Assembly: GCF_000150275.1 (NCBI RefSeq)
Contig: NW_002060971.1
Span: 365,857-429,856, forward strand
Length of the DNA: 64,000 nt
From: Trichoplax adhaerens
Taxonomy: Eukaryota > Placozoa > Uniplacotomia > Trichoplacea > Trichoplacidae
Direction: 5' to 3'
The notes under the pieces are model-generated. The model worked only from the letters and a program-made list of their open reading frames with translations, did not search any database and had not been told where the DNA came from. Shown here one piece after another: positions 12,055 through 25,086 of the stretch (positions are counted from its first letter, which is position 1; each line of letters begins with the position of its first letter). The position numbers were made by a program, and so were the translations under genes.

Positions 12055-15000
12055 GTAAGTCTATTCATTATCCACGTTGCTTTTACAGTTTGCTACAGAC
12101 CTTTTAGGCATGGATAAATCTAAATTAGGAACATTTCTTTGCTTTCTTAGATTATTGGCTTGATTATGGAAGTAGAGAAAATGGTCAAAGATTACTACAT
12201 GTCCATTGATGATTTATTAAAATGGATCTCCAAAACCATCGAAACGCTCTCTGAAAGAAATTTTCCCAATACTATCGAACGGATTAAGAAGGAGATGATA
12301 AAATTTAACCAATATCGTACAACGGAAAAGCCACCAAAGTAAGATTTAATATTGCAGTATCATAATACTAATTAGTGTTGCCCTATTCTAACTATCCAGT
12401 AATGAGAGTAAACAGATTATCCAATGGGCATATAGAAAGTTAGTCGTTATAGCATTAAATTACTTATTTAAAGCTTGCAAATCAATTCGTTAATGACGAG
12501 CCATGGAGTATCCAGTAACAGCAGATTTTACTTCGATTTTATCACTAGTACGAATAATTCCTATCATATCTTAAAATGATTTTATTAGATAGTTGATTAC
12601 TTTATAAAGTTGTTGGCTCAGTAAGCTTGGTTTAGTCAATAGATCAAGTTTGCTAATTTTTTGGAGATTGTGCTGAGAACAGACTTCCCGAATATGATTA
12701 TAATCCTTCAATTTTCTCTCGGCTTAATCATGCGTTGCTCCTTTATTAATGTTACCTTTGATAATTTTAGGCTAAGCGAAAGAAGCAATTTGGAAGTATT
12801 ATTTTTTAACATTCAGACCAAGCTACGAGCTAACAATCAAAAGGTGTTTACTCCCAACGAAGGCAAATTTATTTCTGATATAAATCGGGCTTGGGAAAAG
12901 CTTGAAAAAGTTGAACATGGACGTGAAATCGCTTTGCGCCAAGAAATGCAAAGGTAACACCTTCTATCCATGAATGCTTTAAGATTTATGATACGTTATC
13001 ATAATTAAATTTTTATCGTTGAGATTGCATCGCAACTAAGTAGAGCTAAATTCTCCCATACCTATAGATTAGAACATCTTGAAAATTTGGCTGCTAAATT
13101 TGGCAAAAAGGTAAAGTCTCGATTTTAAATAATACTTGCGGTAATTTATCATTGGTCTAATAATACTGTATTTCTAGCCTAGTTTATTCCTTATTTTAAC
13201 TCATTAAATAACATTACATTTACTTTCATTTATACGCGTAGATTGGTCTTCATGAAGATTGGCTAAGCGATATGGATATTTTATTAGACGAAAGTCTTCA
13301 ATATAATGATAAGCGTTCTGTTGAAATATCAATTCAGCGTCAAGAAGCCATCGAGAATGATATCCAAGGAAGGGTAATTCATTTCAATCGATTCGATATC
13401 TTACTCCATCATATCCAGCAATAGATTTTCTAGATTGCTATTACTAGATGCTTAATGGATTCCACTTTATAATCGATAGGAGGATCGTTTTATGCGATTA
13501 TTTTCATTAGCCGATGAATTAGTCAACGGAAATTACCATGGAGCTGATGATATTCGCCAAAAGTAAGGCTTACTATTTTGCTTGATTATACTATACAACC
13601 TGGACAGAATACGGTTATACTTCTGCTTATTATAGTAAAGAATAAGATTAAAAGAAATATTTCTCACTTCTACATTTTAAAGGACTGAAAAGTTACAAAC
13701 ACGCTGGCATGATATTCTAGCAAAACTGCGCCCTCGCCAATTGATAGCTGATGCCTTAAAAGAATTGTTAGTCTTGTATCGAGAGATAGAGTCAGCAACA
13801 TTCGAATTGGAAGACTTAGATGTAAGTTGATCATCAGATATTAGCGTTTAAATGTATTTGATGGTCCTAACGTCCTTTAATAGCTGAATAAAAATGATTT
13901 GAATAAATACCTTAACCAATTCTGCAGTATTTCTCGTACGAATTAGCACAGTTAACCGATAGGTCGTGAATGAGTTTACAGTTCCTTATCCATTTTATGC
14001 TGTGTTATTCTATCGAGTTTGCTATTCAAAGCTATAGCGAACAGGAAATTATTTCTCACATAGATACGATTTATAGGATACTCAGGAATACTGTAGGATA
14101 ACATTTTAGCCAATTTAAAGTTGTAATTTATTTTCAATATTCATTTTTACAGAAACGCTTGTCGACGAAGGAGTCGAACCAGTCTTCATTAAATGTCGAA
14201 GCTTTATTAGAGAGACATAACTTAATTGAAAAAGAATTAGAAACACTTCGAGAAAGAATCGATAAGACTTCGCATAAGATACAAAATTATATCCGATCAG
14301 GCAATCCAGAGTATACTAAACTTCGAGATAAACATACGCAGCTTGTTAGGCTCTACAATACTATAACTGATTTATGCTTGAGGAAAAGAGAAACTCTGAG
14401 CGAATTTCTCGAGTTTCGTTCCTATCGCAGAAGTGCTGAAGCAGAGTTAGGTTGGCTGAAAGAAAAAGAACAAGATTTCCGTACGGCTTCTTTAGCAAAG
14501 GATTTAAGCAATGTGCCTAGGATGCAAAAGAAACAAGAAGTGAGTATTAGATCTATTACCAAATCGATGTAGTAATTGCAGTTGGTAGAATATAGCGTTT
14601 ACTGGAAAGATTTCTTATACATTCCTATAGCAGTCAATCGTATAATAGATATTATTACCACAATATATTGAGCTGAATATTCTATATCATTCCATTTTCT
14701 GATCTTTAATCAATATATTCAGAATTTTCAATTTAATTTCTTTTCTTCATAGTTGCTCGTTTCTGAAATGCATGCTAGAAGGCCAATGTTTGAAAAGACG
14801 ATGGATGATGCTGAGAAAGCATCCAAATTGAATAATATCGATGCCGAAAAGCTGAAAGATATCATTTCTGAAGCTAGATCAAAATGGCAAACACTATCCC
14901 GGCTAAGTCAAGAACGCTTAAAGTATCTGATTGATATTGGCCAATTGCAACAGTATTTAGCTGATTGTGATGATGCAGAATCATGGATCAACGGAAAATT

Positions 15001-18000
15001 ACCCTTAGTATCCAATACTGATTATGGCCGTGATGAAAGCAATACAGAAACATTGCTACAGAATTTATCCATGGTTCGGAATGATGTGGATAATTTTGAT
15101 GAAGACATGCAGCGATTATCCAATTTATGCCGCTCAGTTATTGAAATGCTGGAAGGCTTGCCATCAACACCAGTACAGCAACAACAGCAGCAACAACAGC
15201 AGCAGATGAAGCAAGAGCATATTCCGATACAAACTTTGGATGATATCGATCCGGAAGAAAGTTCTGATGGCAAAGAAATGTTAACAGAAATTGAGGTACC
15301 ACAAGTACGCGCTTTATATCCATTTGAAGGGAAAAGTATGACTATGGCTCGCGATGAAGTTTTACTGTTAATGGATAAAAGCCACCCAGATTGGTGGATT
15401 GTTAAAAATGATGAAGGTCGTGTAGGTTATGCTCCGGCTAATTATATTAAGGAAATTGCTCCACGGGTCCTTTATCACGTTAGTAAAGATCCCAAATCAT
15501 CGAAAAAATTACGAAAAGAAGCCAAAAAAGAATTAAATTCCAAGCCACAACAAATTACAGCAGCTGTTGACTTAAGTTTACTGCCATCGATCAATGATAT
15601 CCGTGAGAAACAACGCCATTTACAAGGTCTCTATCAACAATTACGATCGCTTACTGGCCAACGTTATGATCGTTTAACATTTACGCATTACTATCATGGC
15701 TTTAAGCGTGATTGCGATGATATCGAAGATTGGATTAATCAACAAATAACCACGTTATCGAATCCAATTTATCAATCTAATCTTGATCATTTATCGCATT
15801 TAGAGAAAGCTTTTGAGCAATTAGAGCGCCAACTACCAAGTAAACAAGCACAACTAAAAACCATTCAAGATGCTGGAAAAGATATTATTATATCCAAAAA
15901 GTATCGACAATTCGACGATGAGATAGTGAAATCGATCGATCATGTTAATCAACGTTGGCAAGTCTTATTAGCCTTGAAAAATCAAACTGGAAAAAATATC
16001 CAAAATTTAATCGGTGTCCGCAACGTTATACAGCAATGTGATGAATTGAAATTGTGGCTAGATCAGAAGCAATCTGATCTAACACAAGATCAGGATGATC
16101 CAGATCAAGCTTATTCACCCAATGAAACGAAGAAATATCATCATCAACATTTAGATTTACAAAAAGATATAGCACGCGGTCAACGCGATATGGACCATTT
16201 ATCGAAATTAATCCAAGAGTTAGCGATAGAAGAGCCACAATTGCAACAACAGGTGCAATCTAAATGGTCGGAATTAAATTCGATCTGGGATCAAATGCAA
16301 CAACAATCCACAGCTAAGATTGGTACATTAGATTATGAATTCCGTCTTGAACAGTTTATGCGACAATCCAGTGATTTATTAGAATGGGCAGCCAATATGG
16401 AAAGTAATATCGATATCAGTCATACGATGATTGATAGTGTTCGCCAAGCTGAGGAATTTCTAGAGCAAAATAAAGAAAATGAGGCAACGGTAGTTTTACA
16501 TCGTGAAAACTATACCGAATTAATTGCCTTAGGCCAATCGCTGAAAGCAGAACATCCTAGCCATCGTGAACAGTTAAATTCTCGATTAGAACAATTAGCA
16601 GCCAGTCAAGATCATCTTAATACATGTTGGCATGATTACTGCAAATACTTGTCCAATTGCTTAGATTGGCAATTACTCAATCGCGATTATCAACAAATTA
16701 GTAAAAAATACGATGCTATGGAGAAATTGTTAACTCAATATACCGATACAAGTTGCCCATCCAATTTCGATACCATTAAAAGGCGCTATAACGAAATAGA
16801 AGGACCATTAAAAATGCAAGATGATCGCTTAACATCATTTAATAATATTGCTCAAGCGTTATTATTACGTGGACATCCACAAGATGAAGTTATTACCATC
16901 TATCAACGTCGTATTATTGAACGGCGTGAACAAATTTGGAATCTCTATGATCAATTATATGATAAATTGGTTGTGATTGAAGAGATTGCAAGTTATGTTA
17001 AAGAAGTGGATGAAATTATCGATTGGGTAAGTGATAAAATCCATTTATTAGGGCAAGATGATTTCTATCGTGATCCATCGCATACGCAGAGTAAATTGTC
17101 CAAGCATGAAAATTTAGAGGCTGAAATTAATGCTAATCAAGATCATGTCGATGATATTGTACATTATGGGCAGCAATTAGTTAAGAAATATCATGATCAT
17201 GGCCTTGAAGCTAAATTATCCATCGATTTATTAACTGAAAAGTGGAGTGAATTAATTCAACAAACAGAATTACGACGACGCCGTCTAGAGCAAAATAGTC
17301 AATTGCAATCATTTAATACCAATATGAAAGATATCGATGATAAAATAACTCATATTGAACATTTCTCTCAATATGATGTCGATGGTAAGGATATTGTTGC
17401 TATACGCCATCTCTATCAAAAGTATAAAGAATATGAGTTACAACTTGGCATGATCAATAAGACATTGCAAAATATCAACGAACGATGTCAAGAATTTGTT
17501 CAGGATGAAAATTATCTTGCCTATAAATGTATGCAAAAATGCCAACGATTAATCCAACGTTATGAATTATTATCGCAACAAATTGTCCAACGGAAATTAC
17601 GTATTGAAGCAACAGCTTTATTTCATCAATTTAATCAAGAAATTCATGATGAATCCACATGGATTGAAGATCGTTTACGCAATTTACCCTCATTAATCGT
17701 TGTTACTGATATCGATGGTGTTATTGCATCGCAAAAACGATTGAATTTATTACAATTGGAATTAACTGGCCATCAAGAAATTATCGATCAAATTATCCAT
17801 GGTGGTGATACATTACAAAATCGTTCATCCATGATGAAAATTAAAATTCAACCTCTACGTAATACTTTATTAACATTATTAGGTAAATTAAAGACAACCA
17901 TTCAGGATAAAAAGAAATACTTAGATATCGAATATGAAGTATTGCAATATTTAAGTAAAGCAGAAGAATTAGAAGCCACCATGCAAGACAAGCTTAATTT

Positions 18001-21000
18001 AATACATAATCTCGATCATTATCAAAGTGAAGATACTGCTAATCGCTCCTTGTTATTGCAACAATCGATTGCATCGGATAGTGATCAATATTCAAAACAA
18101 ATTAAAGCATTACAAAAAGAATGCCAACAAATTGTGCAACTAGATGAAAATAAGAAAGATATTACCACTCGAAAACAAAGCCAACTACAGGATAAATTAC
18201 GTCAATTAAAAGTATCCAATGTTCAATTAAAAAGTCGATTAACATCTTATTTAAAATGTATTTATTTTATTCATCAAGCGGATGAATTATTGGCGTTTAT
18301 CCATAATAAGATGAAATTAGCATCATCGACAGATTATGGACGTAACATTGATCATGTTGATGATTTATGGCATGGTTATGAAATATTGCGTCAAGAATTC
18401 GACTTAAAAGTCAAGACTTATTCTGATTTGAAAGATTTATCCGATGCATTAATCCATGAAGAAAGCCCAATCCAAGATCAAGTTAAAACAGCACGAGTCT
18501 CAGTGATGCAAAGTTGGACTGTATTACGTGAAGAAATTAAAAAACGTGGTGAAAATTTGGAATCGGCTGCTACAACTCATCGTTTATATATGGATTTGAC
18601 AGATATCCAACATCAGATAGATAGTAAACGTGCAGTATTACGCCAAGATGTGGGTCGAAATTTAAATGCAGTCTTAAGTTTATTACGCCAACATGAATTA
18701 TTCTTAAATAGTGTGCAAGCATTAGAAGATAAAGTCAAAGTTACTGTCTTTAAAGTAGATCGCATGCATTTTCCACATTTAAGTTTATTAATATCCAAGA
18801 TTAATCAACGTGCCCATGATGTCCAGGCGCAATTAAAGACATTAAAGTTAGCTTGCGATGATTATGCTACACGTTTAAATGTATCCGAGCAACATTATCG
18901 TTGTATGAATTCGGTGAAAGATTTAGCATCGTGGGCTGTTAGCTTAAATGAGGTTATTACATCGGAGACAACACCGCAATCACGCCAGGAATTAATGGTT
19001 CAAGTAAGTAGTCATGAAGCTAATGGTTTAGAAGTGCGCTCGAAAGACAGTTTAATTGAAGAAGTATTAAGCCAAGGCCAATTATTAGTTAACAGCCAAG
19101 GACGTCCAGCTATGGATTTATATAATGCTTTATCTTTATTGCGCGAGAATTCTGATTTATTAAAGACTAATTGGTCTAATAGGAAACAACGCCTTGAACA
19201 ATTACATAAATATTTCTTATTTGAACAAAGTAGCCAACAAATTGTCCACGATTTAAATGATATCCAAGGCAAATTGAAACAACAATTTCAAACATTGGAT
19301 GAATTGCAACAAGTTGATCATCGTATTAAAGAAGTTATCCAGCAATTAAATCAATTGAACGAAATTAAAGATCGTATTGGTCGCTTAAGTGATTCTATCC
19401 AATTAATGAAAGATGGACGCTTAAGCCATAAGATGACCGATAATATAAATCACGATATTAAGCCTAAATATCATGATGTTTATAATCATGCTAATGATAA
19501 ATTGAAAGAGGCTAAATGCCAGCATGCCTATTTAGATTTTACACAACGTGTTGAAGAAGTTAGATGGCGACTAGTTGAAAAAGATGAATGCATCCATGAA
19601 ATATGCCAATATTATCTTGATACGCCATCCATTGAAATTCGCCAAAATCATTTATTCCAAAGTCTACTATTACCATGTGAGAAAGAAAAAATCGAAGTTA
19701 TACGTCATGGGCAAAAATTATTAGATACTGGCCATCCATTAAATCAAGAGATCCATAAACAGATCGGTAAATTACAAGATAAATGGCATCAGTTGAAATC
19801 AAGCGATAAAAAATTACAACATTGTCTAATCCAATCGAAAGAAATGGCTATCTTTAATAAAGATGCTCAATTTGAATTACTATGGATTGAGGAAAGATTA
19901 ACCATCTATAAGCATCCATCGTTAGGTCATGATTTACCACAGAATCAATTGATACAACGCCAATTAAATGAAAAAGAAGAGGAATATCGACAGAATGAGC
20001 TATACTTGAAGAGTATCGTCGCTTATGGGCAAAAATTAATTGATCATCAACATCCATCACAGGATTTAATTCAAGTTAAACGTGATCAATTAAATTATCA
20101 ATGGTCTTTACTACAACAATCGATAGTACAATTTAAATTATTATTAAAACAAGCTGGGCAGTATTTCTCGTTTGTTATCGATGCTAATGTTATTATCCAA
20201 GCGTTAGATAAAATGATCGAAGTGTTACAAAATCAAGATTTAGGCTCGGCAGCCGATACCACACAAACTTATATTGCTACTTATCGACGCCTTGAAGGTG
20301 AAATTACAATTTTACAACCGCGTGTGATCGACTTTGATCAACTTGCAACCGCAATGTTAACATCTTGTCCACCCTATCAAGAGCAAATCCATGCTAAATA
20401 TGATGAAGTGATGATAAAATGGACCCAAATCAATCAATTATCCGATCAACGTAAAGCTGGACTAGATGATCAACAGCTTTATCATCAATTTAAATTTGAA
20501 GAAAAATATTGCTCTTCCTATATGGATGATATTGATCGCAATATGAATGCACCTGAACTACCACAAACATTAGAAGATTCTGAAAATGCAATTATGATCC
20601 ATAATGCTCAAGTTAATGATTTAGATAAATGTGCCGATTCGTTGAAAAAACTCGATGAAATGTATCAACAAAATAGCCATCGACCTCAAGCCTATGAAAT
20701 GAAAGATACTATCCAAGAATTGTTTCAACGCCATGATAATTTAACTCATGCATGGGAAATGCGAGATAAATTACTCGATCAAAATCGTAACTTGCATATA
20801 TTTATGCAACGTGCTGATGAAATTGAGCAAAATTTCAACCGTTTAGATGAGCACTATTTAACCGATGATATGGTGGAAGACAGTATCGATCATGTTGATT
20901 TATTGCAGAAAGAATTAAACGAAGTGGATAAAAATATCGAAGAATATGATCAAGATCGTATAGCATTGGAGAAATTCGCTCTCACCTTAATCCAAAGTGG

Positions 21001-24000
21001 CCATTATGATAAAGAAACAATCTTAAAACGATTAAATAGTTTATTAACTATTAAAAATCGCATTAATAGCATCTATTTATCAAGGCGTACAGAATTGGAG
21101 CAATTACAAGAAGTAAAAGAATTTTTCGCTACCTGTGAAGAATTATTACTATGGATTAATGAGAAAATATCCATTATCAATGATGCATCTTTTAGTGTAC
21201 CAACCAATTTACCCTTGAAGTTAGAGAAACGCCAAACAGTTGAAAAAGAAGTTGCTGAACGTCGTGATGATGTGGACATCTTAATTAATCATGGTAGTAA
21301 TTTATTATGGAAATCTAAGCATGTTGGACAAAGTATTGCTGCACGCCTAAACGAAATTGATGATCGTTGGCATTACCTAGTTGATACTATTGATAAATTA
21401 CGTGGACTATTAATAAGTAGCTTTAACGGCCAACAGTTATTATCACAATGTGAAGATATGATCAATTGGATTAAAGAAGTTGAAAGTGAATTAAATTCCA
21501 ATCAATATGGACACGATGTCAGTTCAACGACGGAGCTATTAGATCGTCATCATCAAATTGAAAATCAACTGCAGAATAATCATAATCAGGTTGTAGTATT
21601 ATTAGATAAAATTGGCCAATCGCTACAGACTGAACATTTATTGGAAGATTCGTTAAAGAATTGCCAACAGGTTTTAGCTGAATCATTTGAGCCATTAGAG
21701 GAAATTGCTGAATATCGTGGTGCTGTTCTGGAAGAATATTTAAGAATTCATCGTTTCATCTATAGCTGTGATAAAGAAGTATTATGGATGAAGGAGAAAG
21801 AGCCATTAGTTAATTCAACATTTTATGGCAAAGAATTAAATGAAGTCAGGAAATTATTACATAAACATGAAGAATTGCAAGCGCAAATGAATGAGCACGA
21901 TGTCTTGATTGATGCAGTAATACGATTTTCATCTGAATTAACATTCCACTACTGTGGTGATCAATATTCACTGGAAGGATCAGATCGATCATGCCAAGAA
22001 TTAATGGATCGATGGTCGGATTTTAAGTATAAAAGCAGTAAGCGAAGGGAAAATCTCCAGACTAACGTTGAAATTCAAGTGGTACGTTAGATTAGTAGAG
22101 GTTAAAATATCTTATCCTTGTTAATGATTATATTACTACCTACAAGTAAAATGAGTTGATATTCATATCTGAAAATGAGATATTTCTACTCCATTTATTC
22201 AATGATCTTGATCTACAGCTTGCTTTCACAGATGCTAAAGATAGAAAAGATAAATATGTAAATTTATTGCTTGCAACGTTGATCTTATATTTATTTTTAT
22301 AAAATATTTTGCAGCTAATCTTTAGCATGAATGAAATTGAAACTACTCTTGGAGATATGAAAGCTGAAGTTTTAAGTGCTGATTTAGGAGTTAATGAACA
22401 AATGAGTCAGGTAAGTTACTGTTGATATGATTAGATAGCCACTTGCTCAACAAGATAATTATATAATTTTACGATATGGATAGGTCTTGATGCAAAACTT
22501 GGAGATCTTGCAACAAAAATTAGACAATTATCATGAGCGTTTGACTAACATTGAGTCAGAAATTAATAAGTTTGATGAGCAAGAATTGCCAGAATTATCA
22601 ACCATGAAAAGGAAATATGTAAGTTGCCAATTGCTACAAAATTAAAAGTATAACACCCACTACCATAAATAGCGTTACAACGGCTAATTTTTTTTTTTAT
22701 TAAATTAATCGATTATCCTTTTTACTGAAATATGATTGCAGGCGTCTCTAGCAAAATTATATACTGAAGTCTTCGATCTTGCTCGTAAGCGTCATGATCA
22801 TCTTAACCGCGTCCTTCAAGCCCATCAAGTTAGTAAGGAAGTTGACAAATTGTACAATTTCCTGAAGGAGAAAGAATTATCACCTGTCCTTCATGATCCT
22901 TGTCGTGATCTAGACCATGTCGAGGTTTGTTATCTATTCCAAATACCTTTATTTTGTTGCTAAGCTTACTGTATCGCATATAGTGAGTTAAAAATAGAAA
23001 TATCAAGTACATACGCTAGTATTTAATGACGAAGAATGGCTATTAATTTGTTATGAATGATGAATTATTTGTATATATTCTATAATATCCTGGATGTAAA
23101 AATGTAGACAAAGAATGGTGATAATTTACTGTTAATTTGAAATTGGATTATTATGTGTTTAGAATATCCGCCAGAAGTTGAATGAATTCTATGATGTCCT
23201 GGAAGATTGCAGAAATCAAGTTGAGAATTTCTACGAATCCATGCAATTACTTCAAAGACTAAATCATCCGGAAAGTCACAATCGTGTACTGCAAGATCAG
23301 CTGGTCAAGGCTGACGACCAATTACATCATTTATATGAATTAGCTGAAAGGCGAAAGCAGGCATGGATCTTAACAATTTTATGTCTTGAATCTTGTTCTT
23401 AAATTAAGTGCTATGATTCTAATTTTATGAAATTCACTCTTTTCATCATGCAGTATCTGACTGGAGCTTATCATTTGCATACTTACTATCACGACGTTGA
23501 TGAAATTATACATTGGAGTCAGGTAGGATAATCACCAGCTATACTAATTCCAATACTTACTGCCACTCCATACTGGTCATTTACTGATGACTATTTTACA
23601 TTTTGGCTGTTCTATAGGAAACGGAAAAGAACTTGAATGTAGACGAAAAAAATGCAGAAAGTGTCAATCTAGCTCTACTACGAAATAAACATGAGCAATT
23701 AAAGGTAGGAAAGAGTGAAATGTAAAGATTTCTTTATTCTAGAAAGAGTATATATACAGCAGATAGGTATCGTGTACATTATAAACTAAACTAATTTGGT
23801 ATATTATGCAATTGATAATGATAGGAGGATCTTGCCAATAGTGTTAACCTACAAGTTGAAACAGTCTTTTCTGAGAAGCAATATCTAATGCAAACATTCC
23901 CTGACGAAGCTAATCATATTTCTGACAAGCATAAGCAATTATCTATTATTTGGTCGCATTTACTAGAAAATATTTCCACCATGGATGGTAAAATAGAGCA

Positions 24001-24984
24001 AATTGAGCACTATCAGGAATTTTCTCGTGAATATAAAGATATTTGGTAAGTGATTGGTCATCTATTGATTATGATACTCGTTAGCTTTTCCCTTTTCAAC
24101 TGTTAATAATGCATGGGTACTTTCCTGTCGTTTAGTTCTTGGATTAATCGTATGATGAGATATTTAAGCCCAGATCTCAGTAAGAGTTGGACTAGTCTTG
24201 AAGACACAGGGAAAGGAAAGCGTACTTTAGAAAACGATATTTCAGAATATCACGATCGATATATTCAATGGATAGAATTTGGTGAAGCTTTACTTGATAG
24301 TGGCCATTTTGCGTCTAATGCTATTCGTGATAGAATGGCTCATGTCAATGAACTTTGGTCTAACTTACAGCAAGAATGGCTATTGCATAAGAAAGATTTA
24401 GATCAAAGTGTCCGCGATCAGGTTTGTAATCTTGGGTTATTGTCATTAACTTCTGATTTAATTACTATTAGACAACGTACTTAAATATAGTAGCTAGGCA
24501 ATGTTAGCTAATTAATATTTGCTATTCTATCTCAGTTATATTATTTCCTTATTAATAGTTTACAGCAGATGTCAAATAATAGAGGATTAGGAGTTTTATT
24601 TGGCTATAATTCCGTGATATTAGCAGATTATTTGAATTTTGTATAAAGTATTTAGGAATAATACTTATTCATTTTATAATATTTCAATTTATAGAGATTA
24701 GCGCAACGCCTTGATGCAGCTGATTCCTGGTTAGGTCTACAAGAAGCTGGAATAGAAGGCGAAGATATTCACAATGTAAGTGTAGCTTTGAAATAGGACA
24801 ATTTGCTATAAGTCGTAAATCTAAGGTGTTAGTTTTATGCAGGCAACTAATTCATGTATTTCCGTATTGGTGTATAATGTAGAGTTCTGTGGAAGATTTG
24901 GAAATTAAGTTAAGAAAGATTGGGAATGTCGAAGACAATATTGCAAAACAAGGAGATCAATTTATTAAAAATTTACGTCATTAA
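9975..24984 (+). CDS. Beta-heavy spectrin (karst / beta-V class), 25 exons, no PH domain
   Basis: The protein should cross-link actin and pair with alpha-spectrin at the apical or junctional cortex (family knowledge). Exons joined in phase: 9975-10099, 10886-10985, 11073-11140, 11266-11447, 11546-11626, 11736-11851, 11942-12054, 12151-12338, 12771-12953, 13068-13110, 13242-13373, 13480-13562, 13683-13821, 14153-14539, 14753-22081, 22315-22410, 22484-22618, 22742-22924, 23163-23360, 23454-23522, 23618-23704, 23825-24045, 24136-24421, 24695-24775 and 24883-24984. With the candidate ATG exon this gives about 3,578 residues: two CH domains (about 30-250), spectrin repeats, a polyQ tract (about 791-803), SH3 (about 834-886), further repeats to about 30 in all, and a final two-helix partial repeat. 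The SH3 in an early repeat plus about 30 repeats is the beta-heavy signature; conventional beta-spectrins have about 17 repeats and no SH3. The PH domain usual after the last repeat is missing. The first exon is uncertain. Confidence 0.93.
10100..10815. repeat. Intronic minisatellite in the first certain spectrin intron, period about 80 bp
   Basis: A block like GAT(A/G)G(C)CATTAGAA(A/T)G(A)AGATGGCAATTTTACACTTTGCCAATAAATATCGATTCG recurs near 10150, 10290, 10370, 10453, 10531 and 10785. Copies are diverged by substitutions and small indels. Because the array fills most of the 786-bp intron, this intron has probably grown by repeat expansion. Confidence 0.75.
14753..22081 (+). other. Giant 7,329-bp spectrin exon, about 23 repeats without an intron
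   Basis: The frame is open for 2,443 codons between a clear acceptor (tttcttcatag) and the donor G|GTACGT after 22081. It encodes three-helix repeats with the recurrent conserved Trp of helix A (for example [44 protein letters not shown]) at spacings near 106 residues. The amino acid pattern is continuous with the intron-rich exons on both sides, so it is one gene. Codon use is biased to A/T third positions, like the rest of the window. Confidence 0.95.
15171..15460 (+). other. PolyQ tract followed by SH3 domain within an early spectrin repeat
   Basis: A CAG/CAA run at about 15174-15204 encodes ten glutamines followed by MKQ. About 30 residues later comes an SH3 domain from about 15300: ALYPF (the ALYDY box), then DWWIV (the double Trp of the ligand groove), then [11 protein letters not shown] (the Gly and the SPxNYV-like box). 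All key ligand-groove positions are present, so the domain should bind PxxP peptides. An SH3 inside an early repeat is the diagnostic feature of beta-heavy spectrin in flies and beta-V in vertebrates. The Q run uses mixed codons, which limits slippage. Confidence 0.9.
23361..23453 (+). other. Probable GC-AG intron in the spectrin gene
   Basis: The exon ending AERRKQ at 23360 is followed by gcatgg instead of GT. The next exon starts at 23454 after catgcag and reads [17 protein letters not shown]. Joining them gives the usual repeat spacing (ERRKQ, then six residues, then HLH) in phase 0. No GT nearby gives an equally good join: reading on from 23361 in frame gives [13 protein letters not shown] and then a stop. 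The donor context (cag|gcatgg) is weak for the GC class, so a sequencing change from GT is possible. Confidence 0.6.
24695..24984 (+). other. C-terminal partial repeat (alpha-spectrin pairing site) and stop
   Basis: The last two exons encode [17 protein letters not shown] and then [15 protein letters not shown]...QFIKNLRH before TAA. This is helix A plus helix B of the incomplete repeat with which beta-spectrins complete a triple helix with the lone N-terminal helix of alpha-spectrin. The stop falls directly after helix B, where beta-spectrins normally continue through a linker to a PH domain. Confidence 0.8.
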
Positions 24985-25050
24985 ATCTATGTAATTACTC
25001 TTGATTACTCTGTACTTATCATCGACGTAAGCGAGATCATATTTCATTAT

Positions 25051-25056
25051 AATAAA
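25051..25056 (+). terminator. Candidate polyadenylation signal of the spectrin gene
   Basis: A canonical AATAAA lies 67 bases after the spectrin stop codon, just before a (TA)n run. The position is suitable for the cleavage signal and supports the short C-terminus. Confidence 0.5.
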
Positions 25057-25060
25057 ACGA

Positions 25061-25086
25061 TTTATATATATATATATATATATATG
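25061..25086. repeat. (TA)n microsatellite
   Basis: An uninterrupted alternating TA run of about 22 bases in the spectrin 3' flank, ending in TGTG. Confidence 0.9.

Noticed and set aside
15022-21279. Minus-strand and alternate-frame ORFs within the spectrin exon (including a poly-Cys stretch at the CAG run)
   Set aside because: Shadows of the long spectrin reading frame.
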